Source: Petroclostridium xylanilyticum
GTDB lineage: Bacteria > Bacillota > Clostridia > SK-Y3
Assembly: GCF_002252565.1 (NCBI RefSeq)
Contig: NZ_NPML01000013.1
Span: 124,001 to 188,000, forward strand
Direction of reading: 5' to 3'
Length of the DNA stretch: 64,000 bases
Both the position numbers and the translations under genes were made by a program. Position 1 is the stretch's first letter; each line of letters opens with the position of its first letter. Under the pieces are notes generated by a model, which saw only the letters and a program-made list of their open reading frames with translations, was not told the origin of the DNA and ran no database searches. Below are positions 55,683 to 64,000 of this stretch, piece by piece.

Positions 55683-56540
55683 TTAGTGTTCCCTCTGTCT
55701 AAACACCTCATACATCAAAACAGCTCCTGCCACTGAGGCGTTAAGGGATGAGATTTCTCCCTTCATGGGAATCCTCACAAGAAAATCACATTTTTCTTTT
55801 ACAAGGCGCCCCATGCCTTCTCCTTCACTGCCGATCACAAGACCTATAGGTCCTTTGAGGTCTGCTTCATAAAGGGTTTGTTCCCCATCCATATCCGCAC
55901 CTACAACCCAGATTCCCTGTTCCTTGAGCTTATCAATCGTTTGAGATAGATTGGATACTCTCGCTACCGGAACATATTCTATTGCTCCGGCTGAAGCCTT
56001 TGCAACTACTGCCGTCAATCCTACCGACCGTCTTTTGGGAATAATAACTCCGTGGGCCCCAACTGCATCAGCTGTTCGTAATATTGAGCCAAGATTATGA
56101 GGGTCAGTAATCTCATCAACCAATATAATAAACGGATGCTCACCTTTTTCAGCAGCCTTTGCCAATATATCCTCAACTTCTACATATTGATGCATGGCAA
56201 CAAAGGCAATTATTCCCTGATGCACTCCCGTAGAAGAAAGAATATCAAGCTTTTGCCTTTCCACCTCCTGCACTACTATCCTTTTTTCTTTGGCTAAGGC
56301 GATAATTCTTACGATAGACCCTTCCCTTTCACCTTTTTGTACCAGTATTTTATCGATCTCCCGTCCTGCCTTTAAAGCTTCCATAACGGGATTTCTACCT
56401 TCAAGCCTATCTTGCCCAAATTCTTCTGTACCTTTTAAATCTCTTTCTAAATCTCTTTCAAGTGCTTTTCTTTTTTTATCCGTATCTTTTTTTATTGCAT
56501 CAGTCTTTTTTGCTTCTTTTCTGTATGGTGGTCTTTTCAT
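55683..56540 (-). CDS. rlmB: 23S rRNA (guanosine-2'-O)-methyltransferase RlmB
   Basis: RlmB methylates G2251 of 23S rRNA. The 285-residue SpoU-family protein has a basic N-terminal extension (1-40) and then the substrate-binding domain (GRNPVMEALKAGREIDKILVQKGER). Motif 1 is DEITDPHNLGSILRTADAVGAHG, motif 2 VIGSEGEGMGRLV, and motif 3 SSLNASVAGAVLMYE. It starts at an ATG after a GAGAGGAC stretch. It is the upstream neighbour in the rlmB-yacP-sigH block. Confidence 0.96.
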   Translation of the reverse strand: MKRPPYRKEAKKTDAIKKDTDKKRKALERDLERDLKGTEEFGQDRLEGRNPVMEALKAGREIDKILVQKGEREGSIVRIIALAKEKRIVVQEVERQKLDILSSTGVHQGIIAFVAMHQYVEVEDILAKAAEKGEHPFIILVDEITDPHNLGSILRTADAVGAHGVIIPKRRSVGLTAVVAKASAGAIEYVPVARVSNLSQTIDKLKEQGIWVVGADMDGEQTLYEADLKGPIGLVIGSEGEGMGRLVKEKCDFLVRIPMKGEISSLNASVAGAVLMYEVFRQREH

Positions 56541-56610
56541 AAGTATCGTCCTCTCTTATTTTCCAAATGATATGTAAATTACACTTAATACGTTACATTG
56601 GGATAAATAG

Positions 56611-56720
56611 CATCATGTATTCCATGTTTTGCCGTCGGCTTATACCGGCATCCGTGCCAGGATAAGCCTAAAATCACCATTCATAGTGATTTTCCGGCTG
56701 CAACATTCCATACATGATGT
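56611..56720. repeat. 110-bp palindromic repeat, family R2, copy 2
   Basis: This copy has the same ends (CATCATGTAT and ATACATGATG) and internal AAAATCAC/GTGATTTT hairpin as 17900-18010. It fills the gap between rlmB and the P-type ATPase. Confidence 0.85.
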
Positions 56721-56769
56721 TGCTTATCCGTCACATTGTATGTAATATATTTAGTGTTATTTAGATAGT

Positions 56770-59430
56770 TTATTCATTTTTCCTAATGGCTTTTCCAGCC
56801 TCGACAAATATTAACGGTGCAACAGACAACCCGATTACAACGAGCCATTGGCTGCCATTTAGCATGGTTACTTTAAAAATGCTACTTAAAACCGGAACTG
56901 TAATTACCGATAGCTGTAAAAGGAAGGATAGTACAAATGCACCTACCATAAACCTGTTGGTAAACAATCCAACTTTAAACAAGGAATTATGGGAACGCAC
57001 ATTAAATGCATGAACCAACTGTGAAATAGCAAGCGTGGCAAAAGCCATTGTCCTACCTATAACGAGGCTTTCTTCAGCACCTGCCCCTGCGGAGAGCACC
57101 CGCTGCCCAATTGCAAACGCTGCCAGAGTCAGACCGCCAATCATAATACCCTGCAACCCGATTATAGTTGCCAGCCCGTTAGCAAAAATCCCCTTATCAG
57201 GGTCTCTCGGAGGCCTGTTCATAATATCTTTTTCTACAGGTTCTATTCCTAAAGCCAGTGCAGGAAGACTATCCGTCACCAGGTTCACCCATAGTATATG
57301 TATGGGTAGAAGAGGCGAATCCCAGTTCAATAACATTGCAATGAATAATGTAATGATCTCCCCGATATTACAGGAAAGCAAAAACTGTATGGATTTTTGA
57401 ATATTTTCAAATATTCCTCTACCTTCTCTAACAGCTTCTACGATAGTTGCAAAGTTATCGTCCGTCAATACCATGTGTGCAGCACCTTTTGCCACATCTG
57501 TCCCAGTAATACCCATGGCACATCCGATATTGGCACTTTTTAAAGCAGGAGCATCATTTACACCATCACCGGTCATGGCAACGATTTGTCCCTTGCTCTG
57601 CCATGCCTTTACAATTTTCACTTTGTGTTCCGGTGATACCCTGGCATAAACGGAATATCTATCTACGTGTTGATTAAGAAATTCCTGGTCCAGCTCATCC
57701 AATTCCGCACCTGTTATTGCTTCCGAATCATTTTGCAATATTCCAAGCTTTTTAGCAATGGCTACTGCAGTTGCTTTATGGTCCCCGGTTATCATCACCG
57801 GTTTTATACCGGCTTTTTTACACAAGTGCACTGCTTCTGTGGCTTCTTCCCTGGGTGGGTCTATCATTCCTATAAGCCCGACAAAAGTAAGATTGTTTTC
57901 AACCGTATCAGTGTTTATTTCACCAGGAAGAGTCTTGATATCTTTGAAGGCAACCCCCAAAACTCTTAGAGCTTTGTCAGCCATACTGCTATTAGCCTTT
58001 TCAATACTTCTAATCTGCTGCTCATCCTTATTGACAATATCCTCGCTAATCCATACACTGGTACAGCGGTCAAGCAGCACATCCGGTGCTCCTTTGGTAA
58101 TAACCCTGTATCCTTCTTCAATTTTATGTATAGTCGTCATAAGTTTTCTGTCTGAATCAAAAGGTACTTCTTTTACACGCGGCATTGCTTCTTCCAGTTG
58201 ATGTTTATTTTTACCCTGTTTGGCAGCAGCGATAACAAGAGCAGTTTCAGTTGGGTCACCTACAGCGTCCCATTCATCATCTACTCTTTCTAATTTTGAA
58301 TCGTTACACAGGGCTGCCATCTCCAAAATAATAGATACAACGGCTTTATCCTCTGCATTTATCTCACTGTTTAAATCCCATGTTTTATAAGCTGCAGCCA
58401 GTTCTACCACCGTCATTTTATTCTGGGTCAGCGTTCCTGTCTTATCAGAGCATATTACCGAAGCACTCCCCAGCGTTTCAACGGCAGGAAGCTTTCTAAT
58501 AATCGCATGTTTTTTAACCATCCGCTGCACACCTACGGCCAGCACAATTGTAACAATTGCCGGTAATCCCTCCGGAATCGCCGCAACAGCTAAGCTGACA
58601 GCAGTTAAAAACATATCAAAAATATCCCTACCCTGTACTACGCCCAAACCAAAGATGACTGCACATATTGCTAGGGCAATAATTCCCAGTACTTTCCCCA
58701 GACGTGCCAGCTTCTGCTGCAGAGGCGTTGCCGCTTCTTCTCCGGCAAGGATCATCCCTGCAATCTTACCAACTTCGGTATCCATCCCCGTAGCTACAAC
58801 GATGGCACTTCCTCTTCCATAGGTTACAACACTGCCGGAAGCAACCATGTTCTTCCGGTCACCTAGAGGAATATTTTTCTCATTTATTTTCTCTGCATTT
58901 TTTTCTACAGGCACAGATTCTCCTGTTAATGCAGACTCTTCTATCTTTAAATTTGCCGCTTCGATGAGCCGCGCATCAGCAGGAACAAAGTCTCCGGCTT
59001 CGAGGTATATGATATCACCCGGTACCAGCTCCTTTGCCGGAACCACTGCTACCCTTGCATTTCTGCGTACCTTTGCATTAGGTGCGGAAAGCTTCTTTAA
59101 TGCTTCAAGAGATTTTTCAGCTCTGCTCTCCTGAACAACTCCTAAAATGGCATTTAAAACAACAATAGCTAAAATAATGATTGCATCAGCTCTTTCATGA
59201 GATATAAAGGAAATAACTGCTGCTATTAGCAAAATGATTACCATAAAGTCCTTAAATTGCTCAAAGAACATTTCTGCCAGGGTTTTTCTCTTTTTCTCCT
59301 GTATCTCATTGTAACCGAATTTTTCCAGTCTTTCCTCTACCTTTGTATCATTAAGTCCCTGATGAATATCACTGTCCAGTTCAGCGACAATATCTTTAAT
59401 ATCCCTGTTATACCAGAATTTTTCGTCCAT
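56770..59430 (-). CDS. Ca2+-transporting P-type ATPase (SERCA-like, type IIA)
   Basis: The 886-residue ATPase exports Ca2+ (or Mn2+) from the cytoplasm. It has TGES, ICSDKTGTLTQN with the phosphorylated Asp, and MTGDGVNDAPALK. Ca2+-site segments are AAIPEGLPAIV (helix M4), SCNIGEIITLFIAM (M5) and LWVNLVTDSLPALALG (M6), with Asn and Asp as in SERCA. The M8 region (LVHAFNVRS) lacks an acidic residue where SERCA has Glu908, as in bacterial single-site pumps, so one Ca2+ per cycle is likely. ATG after GGAGTG. Confidence 0.94.
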   Translation of the reverse strand: MDEKFWYNRDIKDIVAELDSDIHQGLNDTKVEERLEKFGYNEIQEKKRKTLAEMFFEQFKDFMVIILLIAAVISFISHERADAIIILAIVVLNAILGVVQESRAEKSLEALKKLSAPNAKVRRNARVAVVPAKELVPGDIIYLEAGDFVPADARLIEAANLKIEESALTGESVPVEKNAEKINEKNIPLGDRKNMVASGSVVTYGRGSAIVVATGMDTEVGKIAGMILAGEEAATPLQQKLARLGKVLGIIALAICAVIFGLGVVQGRDIFDMFLTAVSLAVAAIPEGLPAIVTIVLAVGVQRMVKKHAIIRKLPAVETLGSASVICSDKTGTLTQNKMTVVELAAAYKTWDLNSEINAEDKAVVSIILEMAALCNDSKLERVDDEWDAVGDPTETALVIAAAKQGKNKHQLEEAMPRVKEVPFDSDRKLMTTIHKIEEGYRVITKGAPDVLLDRCTSVWISEDIVNKDEQQIRSIEKANSSMADKALRVLGVAFKDIKTLPGEINTDTVENNLTFVGLIGMIDPPREEATEAVHLCKKAGIKPVMITGDHKATAVAIAKKLGILQNDSEAITGAELDELDQEFLNQHVDRYSVYARVSPEHKVKIVKAWQSKGQIVAMTGDGVNDAPALKSANIGCAMGITGTDVAKGAAHMVLTDDNFATIVEAVREGRGIFENIQKSIQFLLSCNIGEIITLFIAMLLNWDSPLLPIHILWVNLVTDSLPALALGIEPVEKDIMNRPPRDPDKGIFANGLATIIGLQGIMIGGLTLAAFAIGQRVLSAGAGAEESLVIGRTMAFATLAISQLVHAFNVRSHNSLFKVGLFTNRFMVGAFVLSFLLQLSVITVPVLSSIFKVTMLNGSQWLVVIGLSVAPLIFVEAGKAIRKNE

Positions 59431-59510
59431 ATCTCTGTTGCACTCCTTTAAATTTGTTTATACCACAGCTGAATTTATTATATGCTAATTATAGTATTTT
59501 AATATAAACA

Positions 59511-59555
59511 AAAAAAAGCCTTTATTACACTATCATACAAAATGCATAAAGGCTT
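59511..59555 (-). terminator. Terminator of the aspartate kinase operon
   Basis: AAGCCTTTAT and ATAAAGGCTT are perfect 10-bp arms followed on the minus strand by TTTTTTT. It lies just after the stop codon at 59579. Confidence 0.88.
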
Positions 59556-59578
59556 CGTGTATTACCGAAAAAGTAATT

Positions 59579-60796
59579 TTATAGACTTAATTCAAACTTG
59601 TCATGTATTGCAACTACTGCTTTTTCTGCATCTTTTTCATCAATAAGTACCGAAACTTTAATCTCGGATGTAGAAATCATATGGATGTTGATGCCGGCAT
59701 CATACAACGCTTCAAACATACGGGATGCTACCCCAGGATTATTTACCATTCCCGCTCCTACAATAGATACCTTTGAAACTTTATCGGAATATTTTACTTC
59801 TTTCGCTCCAATAATACCGAGATTTTCATTAATTACATCCAAAGCTGCCTGCAGATGGCTTTTGGAAACTGTAAAACTGATATCTTTTGTATTTTCTCTT
59901 CCTATAGATTGAAGAATGATATCCACGTTTATATTCTTCTTGGCTAGTAATGAAAATATTTGAAATGCCTTTCCCGGCTTATCTTCAATACCTATAACAG
60001 CTATCCTTGCAACATCGTTATCTCGAGCTACCCCTCTGACAAGCATCTTTTCCACATTACCGACCTCCTTAACAATTGTACCTGGAACTCTTTTGAAACT
60101 AGATTTTACTTCAAGGTTCACGTTGTATTTTTTGGCCAATTCTACCGATCTATTATGAAGAACATTTGCTCCAAGGCTTGCTAGTTCAAGCATTTCATCA
60201 TAAGAAATATCATCGAGTTTTTTTGCGTTTTTTACAATTCTCGGATCTGCCGTGTACACCCCGTCAACATCAGTATATATTTCACACAAATCAGCTTTTA
60301 GTGCAGCCGCCAAGGCAACTGCAGTCGTATCGGATCCACCTCTGCCCAGAGTGGTTATATCATCATATTTATTGATACCCTGGAAGCCAGCAACAATGAC
60401 AATATTCTTTTTATCTAATTCCCTGGTGATTCTCTCAGTATCAACGGTCTTAATTCTGGCATTTGAATGATTACTATTGGTTAACATCCCAATCTGCCAT
60501 CCTGTAAGTGAAATTACGGGATAGCCCAGCTTTTCAATTGCCATTGCCAAAAGAGCTATCGATATTTGTTCTCCTGTAGATAACAATACATCCATTTCTC
60601 GTTTTGATGGATTTTCGTTTATTTCCTTTGCTTTTTCCAGCAGTTCATCGGTAGTATCACCCTGTGCTGAAACTACAACTACTACGGAATGGCCTTCTTT
60701 GTAGGTGTCAATAACTCTATTTGCAACATTAAAAATCCTTTCAGCATTAGCAACAGAGCTTCCACCAAATTTCTGAACAATTAAACTCAAGCCCAA
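59579..60796 (-). CDS. lysC: Aspartate kinase
   Basis: This enzyme phosphorylates aspartate, the first step to threonine, methionine and lysine. The 405-residue protein has IVQKFGGSSVANAERI, the kinase region with GGSDTTAVALAAAL, and tandem ACT domains in the last 140 residues (for example VSIVGAGMVNNPGVASRMFEALYDAGIN). The start is TTG (60796, or the TTG two codons later). It ends the hom-thrB-kinase group; a REP-like repeat separates it from thrB. Confidence 0.96.
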   Translation of the reverse strand: MGLSLIVQKFGGSSVANAERIFNVANRVIDTYKEGHSVVVVVSAQGDTTDELLEKAKEINENPSKREMDVLLSTGEQISIALLAMAIEKLGYPVISLTGWQIGMLTNSNHSNARIKTVDTERITRELDKKNIVIVAGFQGINKYDDITTLGRGGSDTTAVALAAALKADLCEIYTDVDGVYTADPRIVKNAKKLDDISYDEMLELASLGANVLHNRSVELAKKYNVNLEVKSSFKRVPGTIVKEVGNVEKMLVRGVARDNDVARIAVIGIEDKPGKAFQIFSLLAKKNINVDIILQSIGRENTKDISFTVSKSHLQAALDVINENLGIIGAKEVKYSDKVSKVSIVGAGMVNNPGVASRMFEALYDAGINIHMISTSEIKVSVLIDEKDAEKAVVAIHDKFELSL

Positions 60797-60826
60797 AAAC
60801 CCCCTATCCTCAGTTCTCCTTATTTC

Positions 60827-60960
60827 GTATTAACTGCCACGCCGGGCGCACCCGGCACAAATAATGATGAAAATATGCTTGATTGCTCAGGGCTTCGACA
60901 TGGGGACGGTTCGTCTGTCGCATGTGTCTTTCATGCGACAAACGAACCGTCCCCATGTCG
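60827..60960. repeat. R1 left arm with REP-like core, right arm missing
   Basis: The left arm matches 53883-53960. The core GGGGACGGTTC (60902-60912) pairs with GAACCGTCCCC (60944-60954). The right arm of R1 is replaced by a tctatc-type simple repeat that runs into the 3' end of thrB. Confidence 0.82.
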
Positions 60961-60971
60961 CATATCTTTAT

Positions 60972-61874
60972 CTATACCTCTATCTCTATCTTTATCCCCT
61001 CATTATCAGGGCTCACAATATCCACTGTCCAATCTTGCATATGCTGCTGTAAATGCATACCCATTTTGCTTCTAAAATGTTCATAATCCTGGTCTAATAT
61101 TGCAATAAGCGTAGGCCCGGCGCCGCTTAAGAATACCCCTTTTGCACCATATTGCCTGCTGAGCTGGAAGATCTCTTTCATACCCGGAATAAGGCCTTCC
61201 CTGTATGGCTGGTGTAATCTATCCTCTATAGCAAAAGTAATATTGTCATAGTTTCCGGTTATAAGCGATGCAGCCATTAGAGCCGCCCTCCCTGTATTAT
61301 ATACTCCATCCTTATGCGGAATATATCCGGGAAGAATATCTCTTGCTTTTTTTGTAGGCAGTGGGAAATTAGGTACAAAGACTGCAAATTTTAGATGATC
61401 AGGTAATTCAATCCTTACGTAACGAATATCACTTTTATCCAGTACCGCTACTACCATCCCTCCCAGAATTGCAGGAGTAGAATTATCGGGATGCCCCTCT
61501 ATCTGTGCTGCCATAAGTATGATTTCTTCTTTGGTCAGCTTATTACCTGTTAATGCATTTGCAGCAAAAAGACCACCTGCAACACAAGCGGAACTGCTTC
61601 CCAGGCCTCGGGTAACAGGAATATTATTCTTAAGGTTGATTTTTAAACCTTTAGGATAATACCCGGTTTTATCAAAGACCGCAAGCATAGATTGATATAC
61701 AAGGTTTTTTTCATTTTTAGGTAAAAAATCTCCCGTAGCATCAAGAATATTTATTTCTAAACCCGAGGGAATTTCCTCTACATCAATAGTATTGTATATT
61801 TGCAAGGCCACTCCCATGCAATCAAAGCCTGGACCTATATTTGCACTGGTAGCAGGAACTTTTACAGAAATCAT
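60972..61874 (-). CDS. thrB: Homoserine kinase
   Basis: ThrB phosphorylates homoserine for threonine synthesis. The 300-residue GHMP-family protein has PATSANIGPGFDCMGVAL, the ATP loop PVTRGLGSSSACVAGGLFAANAL, and GVFLSGAGPTLIA. The ATG at 61874 has GGAGG 6 bases upstream, replacing a longer frame. The last residues (KIEIEV) are encoded by the hexanucleotide repeat next to R1. It follows hom closely. Confidence 0.96.
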   Translation of the reverse strand: MISVKVPATSANIGPGFDCMGVALQIYNTIDVEEIPSGLEINILDATGDFLPKNEKNLVYQSMLAVFDKTGYYPKGLKINLKNNIPVTRGLGSSSACVAGGLFAANALTGNKLTKEEIILMAAQIEGHPDNSTPAILGGMVVAVLDKSDIRYVRIELPDHLKFAVFVPNFPLPTKKARDILPGYIPHKDGVYNTGRAALMAASLITGNYDNITFAIEDRLHQPYREGLIPGMKEIFQLSRQYGAKGVFLSGAGPTLIAILDQDYEHFRSKMGMHLQQHMQDWTVDIVSPDNEGIKIEIEV

Positions 61875-61888
61875 CAAAATCCTCCGGC

Positions 61889-63139
61889 CTATTCTTTTTC
61901 TACCCGAATTACACTGCATACAGCATTTACAAAAGGAACATTATTAATATTATTCAATGCCGCCTGTAATTCTTTTTCTTTCCTTTCCGGTGTTACAAAA
62001 GCCACTTCATCTTGAGTTTTCGGATTGTCTATTGAAATAAAATTACAATTTCCAAAAGCCTTGCTTACTGTATTTATAACAGCAGGCTTATCGTCAGTTT
62101 TTACCCTGACAAAATAACTGCTAGTGGTTTCTCCAATATCTATCAGAATATCATTGGTGCTCTTAGACCATATAAACCTATTGTTTCTGTCAATATTCTT
62201 TACAATATCAATGATGTCTGCTACTACTGCACTGGCTGTAGGAAGCTTCCCTGCTCCCCTGCCGTAGAACATAACATCACCAATTGCATCCCCTTTGACA
62301 AGTATCCCATTAAACACATCTTCCACTCCCGCTAAAGGATGGGTTTTTGGAATAATTACCGGGCTTACCCGGGCAAAGATTTTTTCTCCAATTTTTTTAC
62401 TAACTGCCAGTAATTTTATTACACTGCCCATTTGTTCTGCATACTTTACATCTTCTATACTTATTTTCGTGATCCCTTCAGTATAGATTCTTGTAGAATC
62501 TACATGATACCCGAAAGTAAGGGATGAAAGAATTGCTATTTTTCTACAAGCATCATGTCCTTCTACATCAGCTGCAGGATTCCGCTCTGCATAACCTTTT
62601 TCCTGGGCATCTTGCAATGCATCCTCAAAACTACGGCCTTCTTTTATCATCTGTGTTAAAATGTAATTTGTTGTTCCGTTTAAAATTCCTACAATTTCAG
62701 ATATTTGATTGGCTGCAAGGCACTGGTTTAAAGGCCTTATAATAGGTATTCCCCCGCCTACACTTGCTTCAAACAAGTAATTTATGTTTTTTTCTTTGGC
62801 AATGTGAAGAAGTTCTGCTCCGTGAGTCGCAACCAGTTCTTTATTTGAAGTAACAACATGTTTTCCGGACAATAAGGCTCTTTTAGTATAGGTATACGCC
62901 GGTTCAATTCCCCCCATTACTTCTACCACAATACTCACTTCATCATCATTTAAAATGTCTTCTACATTTTTAGTCAACAAATGCTTTTCCGGACTATCAG
63001 GAAAGTCCCGAATATCCAGTATATACTTGACATCTATCTTCTTACCTGCTTTCCGGCTTATACTTTCTGAATTCTTTCGAATTACCTCAACAACCCCTGA
63101 ACCCACGATTCCAAAACCCATTACAGCAATTTTAACCAT
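61889..63139 (-). CDS. hom: Homoserine dehydrogenase
   Basis: This enzyme reduces aspartate semialdehyde to homoserine. The 416-residue protein has the Rossmann motif AVMGFGIVGSGVVEV, GKHVVTSNKELVATHG, LNGTTNYILTQMIKEG, YAERNPAADVEGHDACRKIAILSSL, and a C-terminal ACT domain (about 340-416). It is 15 bases from thrB and from the ACT-domain gene. AGGGGG before the ATG. Confidence 0.97.
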   Translation of the reverse strand: MVKIAVMGFGIVGSGVVEVIRKNSESISRKAGKKIDVKYILDIRDFPDSPEKHLLTKNVEDILNDDEVSIVVEVMGGIEPAYTYTKRALLSGKHVVTSNKELVATHGAELLHIAKEKNINYLFEASVGGGIPIIRPLNQCLAANQISEIVGILNGTTNYILTQMIKEGRSFEDALQDAQEKGYAERNPAADVEGHDACRKIAILSSLTFGYHVDSTRIYTEGITKISIEDVKYAEQMGSVIKLLAVSKKIGEKIFARVSPVIIPKTHPLAGVEDVFNGILVKGDAIGDVMFYGRGAGKLPTASAVVADIIDIVKNIDRNNRFIWSKSTNDILIDIGETTSSYFVRVKTDDKPAVINTVSKAFGNCNFISIDNPKTQDEVAFVTPERKEKELQAALNNINNVPFVNAVCSVIRVEKE

Positions 63140-63153
63140 ATAGAAAATCCCCC

Positions 63154-63603
63154 TTATTCTCTCGCCAATATATCAATTTTTCTGACACCCTCAATTACTT
63201 CCATCTGTGAAACGAGTTCTTCAATGTTCCCTTCCATATTACCTGTCTGAATAGAAATAGTAATATTAGCCACTCCATTTATAGGAATGTTCTGGTTAAT
63301 TGTTAGAATATTTGCCCTGGCCCTGGCTATAACATTTAAGATATTTGATAAAATGCCTGGTACATCCTCCAGTATGAAAAATAAGGTAATAATCTTACCT
63401 TGAGATATTTCATAAAAAGGAAATACACAATCCTTGTACTTGTAATAGGCGCTGCGGCTTATTCCTACTAATTGTACTGCATCATTAATTGTTTTTACCT
63501 TCCCGGTCTGCAGAAGCCTTTTAGCCTCAATTACTTTTGCAAAAACCTCTGGCAGCACTGAAGAATCTACCAAAAAATATACAGGTTGTTTATCTATTCT
63601 CAT
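63154..63603 (-). CDS. ACT domain protein (UPF0735, PheB-like)
   Basis: The 149-residue protein has an N-terminal segment with DAVQLVGISRSAYYKYKDCVFPF and a C-terminal ACT domain (ITLFFILEDVPGILSNILNVIARARANILTINQNIPI). UPF0735/PheB proteins are often encoded with hom and thrB and are presumed amino-acid-sensing regulators. The ATG at 63603 follows GAAGGA; upstream residues of the longer frame are unlike the family. It is the first gene of the operon. Confidence 0.93.
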   Translation of the reverse strand: MRIDKQPVYFLVDSSVLPEVFAKVIEAKRLLQTGKVKTINDAVQLVGISRSAYYKYKDCVFPFYEISQGKIITLFFILEDVPGILSNILNVIARARANILTINQNIPINGVANITISIQTGNMEGNIEELVSQMEVIEGVRKIDILARE

Positions 63604-63738
63604 ATTTGTCCTTCGCTCACGCACAATTGTTTTTAATATGTAGAACATATTAACACAATAATTATTCCCCTTCAACGTTGATTATTAGGTTTTTGAGTAA
63701 AATAAAGCACTATTTCTTATTATATCTCTGTATTTTAT

Positions 63739-63777
63739 AAAAATACACCCTTAATCAAAATTAGGGTGTATATTTTT
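63739..63777. terminator. Hairpin upstream of the aspartate-family operon
   Basis: ATACACCCT and AGGGTGTAT form a stem flanked by A-runs and T-runs on both sides. It could terminate transcription from either direction or act as an attenuator in the leader of the ACT-hom-thrB operon. Together with the R3 copy it fills most of the 385-base gap up to 63989. Confidence 0.6.
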
Positions 63778-63803
63778 AAAGGAATGCGGCTTTTCTTCCG
63801 CTG

Positions 63804-63870
63804 CGTTAACAGGCTCTAATCCTTTCCGCAACGTTCTTTCCATAATATTCATCAACCAAATTAAATGTAC
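63804..63870. repeat. R3 repeat, partial copy 3
   Basis: gttaacaggctctaa onward matches the right two thirds of 46450-46541. The left third is replaced by an unrelated gcggcttttcttccgctgc hairpin. Confidence 0.75.
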
Positions 63871-63931
63871 CCCAAAATTATACAATTTTTATCTATCTGC
63901 TAGCTATTCAATTTATAATTATGTAATAACT

Positions 63932-63959
63932 TTTACATTTTTGGAAATAATATTATAAT
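63932..63959 (+). promoter_or_regulatory. Probable promoter of the right-edge gene
   Basis: TTTACA and TATAAT are spaced by 16 bases, 30 bases before the ATG at 63989. Confidence 0.6.
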
Positions 63960-63988
63960 CAATAATATATATGAGGTGATTTACTAAA

Positions 63989-64000
63989 ATGGATTCTACC
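63989..64000 (+). CDS. Start of a gene cut by the window edge
   Basis: ATG GAT TCT ACC follows GAGGTGA (63973-63979) with 9 bases of spacing and a promoter upstream. Only four residues are visible, so no product can be given. Confidence 0.6.

Noticed and set aside
63676-63790. T-box or lysine riboswitch before the aspartate-family operon
   Set aside because: The conserved T-box antiterminator block and lysine aptamer elements are not seen; only a simple hairpin with T-runs is present.

Overview
The window reads as chromosomal DNA of an anaerobic, endospore-forming member of Clostridia (Bacillota). The AT-rich composition, GGAGG-type ribosome binding sites with several TTG/GTG starts, SigH, a GerA-type germination operon, a V-type ATP synthase, a SigI/RsgI pair and a B12-dependent glutamate (methylaspartate) fermentation operon all point that way. 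I cannot name the species. Almost every gene is on the minus strand; the exceptions are phoU at the left edge, the germination cluster at 36.2-39.2 kb and a gene that begins at the right edge.

Layout. 0-1 kb: phoU and a DUF378 protein meet at a shared terminator. 1-9.6 kb: a nine-gene V/A-type ATP synthase operon (order stalk H/G, C, I, K, F, E, A, B, D). 9.7-13.1 kb: flavin reductase, rsgI-sigI, and two small proteins. 13.2-15.6 kb: ammonium transporter and PII protein, separated by a 280-bp inserted element. 15.7-19.8 kb: ketopantoate reductase-like, DUF3810 metalloprotease-like, UPF0210 and ACT proteins. 19.9-28.2 kb: a complete Wadjet type II anti-plasmid system (jetABCD). 28.5-36 kb: methylaspartate pathway (mutS, mutL, mutE, mal) with an AtuA/DUF4387 pair and a P-loop protein downstream. 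36.2-39.2 kb: a germinant-receptor operon broken by a gerKA-gerKC deletion. 39.4-44.4 kb: tRNA-Lys, purA, an FAD dehydrogenase, an MFS transporter and a DUF1858 protein. 44.5-51 kb: an amino-acid ABC importer followed by HisD-like, HisB-like, HAD and hydro-lyase genes. 51-52.1 kb: a second copy of the 280-bp element and a DnaA-box cluster. 52.1-56.5 kb: zinc-ribbon gene, two tRNA-like genes, sigH, yacP, a Mn-riboswitch-controlled TMEM165/GDT1 exporter and rlmB. 56.8-63.6 kb: a Ca2+-type P-ATPase and the aspartate-family operon (ACT regulator, hom, thrB, aspartate kinase).

The most unusual feature is a 280-bp non-coding element present twice with about 96% identity. In both places its end abuts the TATAAT box of a minus-strand promoter. 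In both places it is flanked by very long direct repeats of different length (125 bp and 67 bp) that contain the whole promoter. Each insertion therefore leaves one promoter copy reading the host gene and one reading the element. Its class is unknown to me.

Other points of interest are a tandem hexaloop, ANTAR-like leader before amt, HisB/HisD paralogues with altered active-site residues, a modular REP-like repeat with an apparent empty site, and a tRNA-like gene with an oversized anticodon arm. Intergenic regions carry at least four repeat families.
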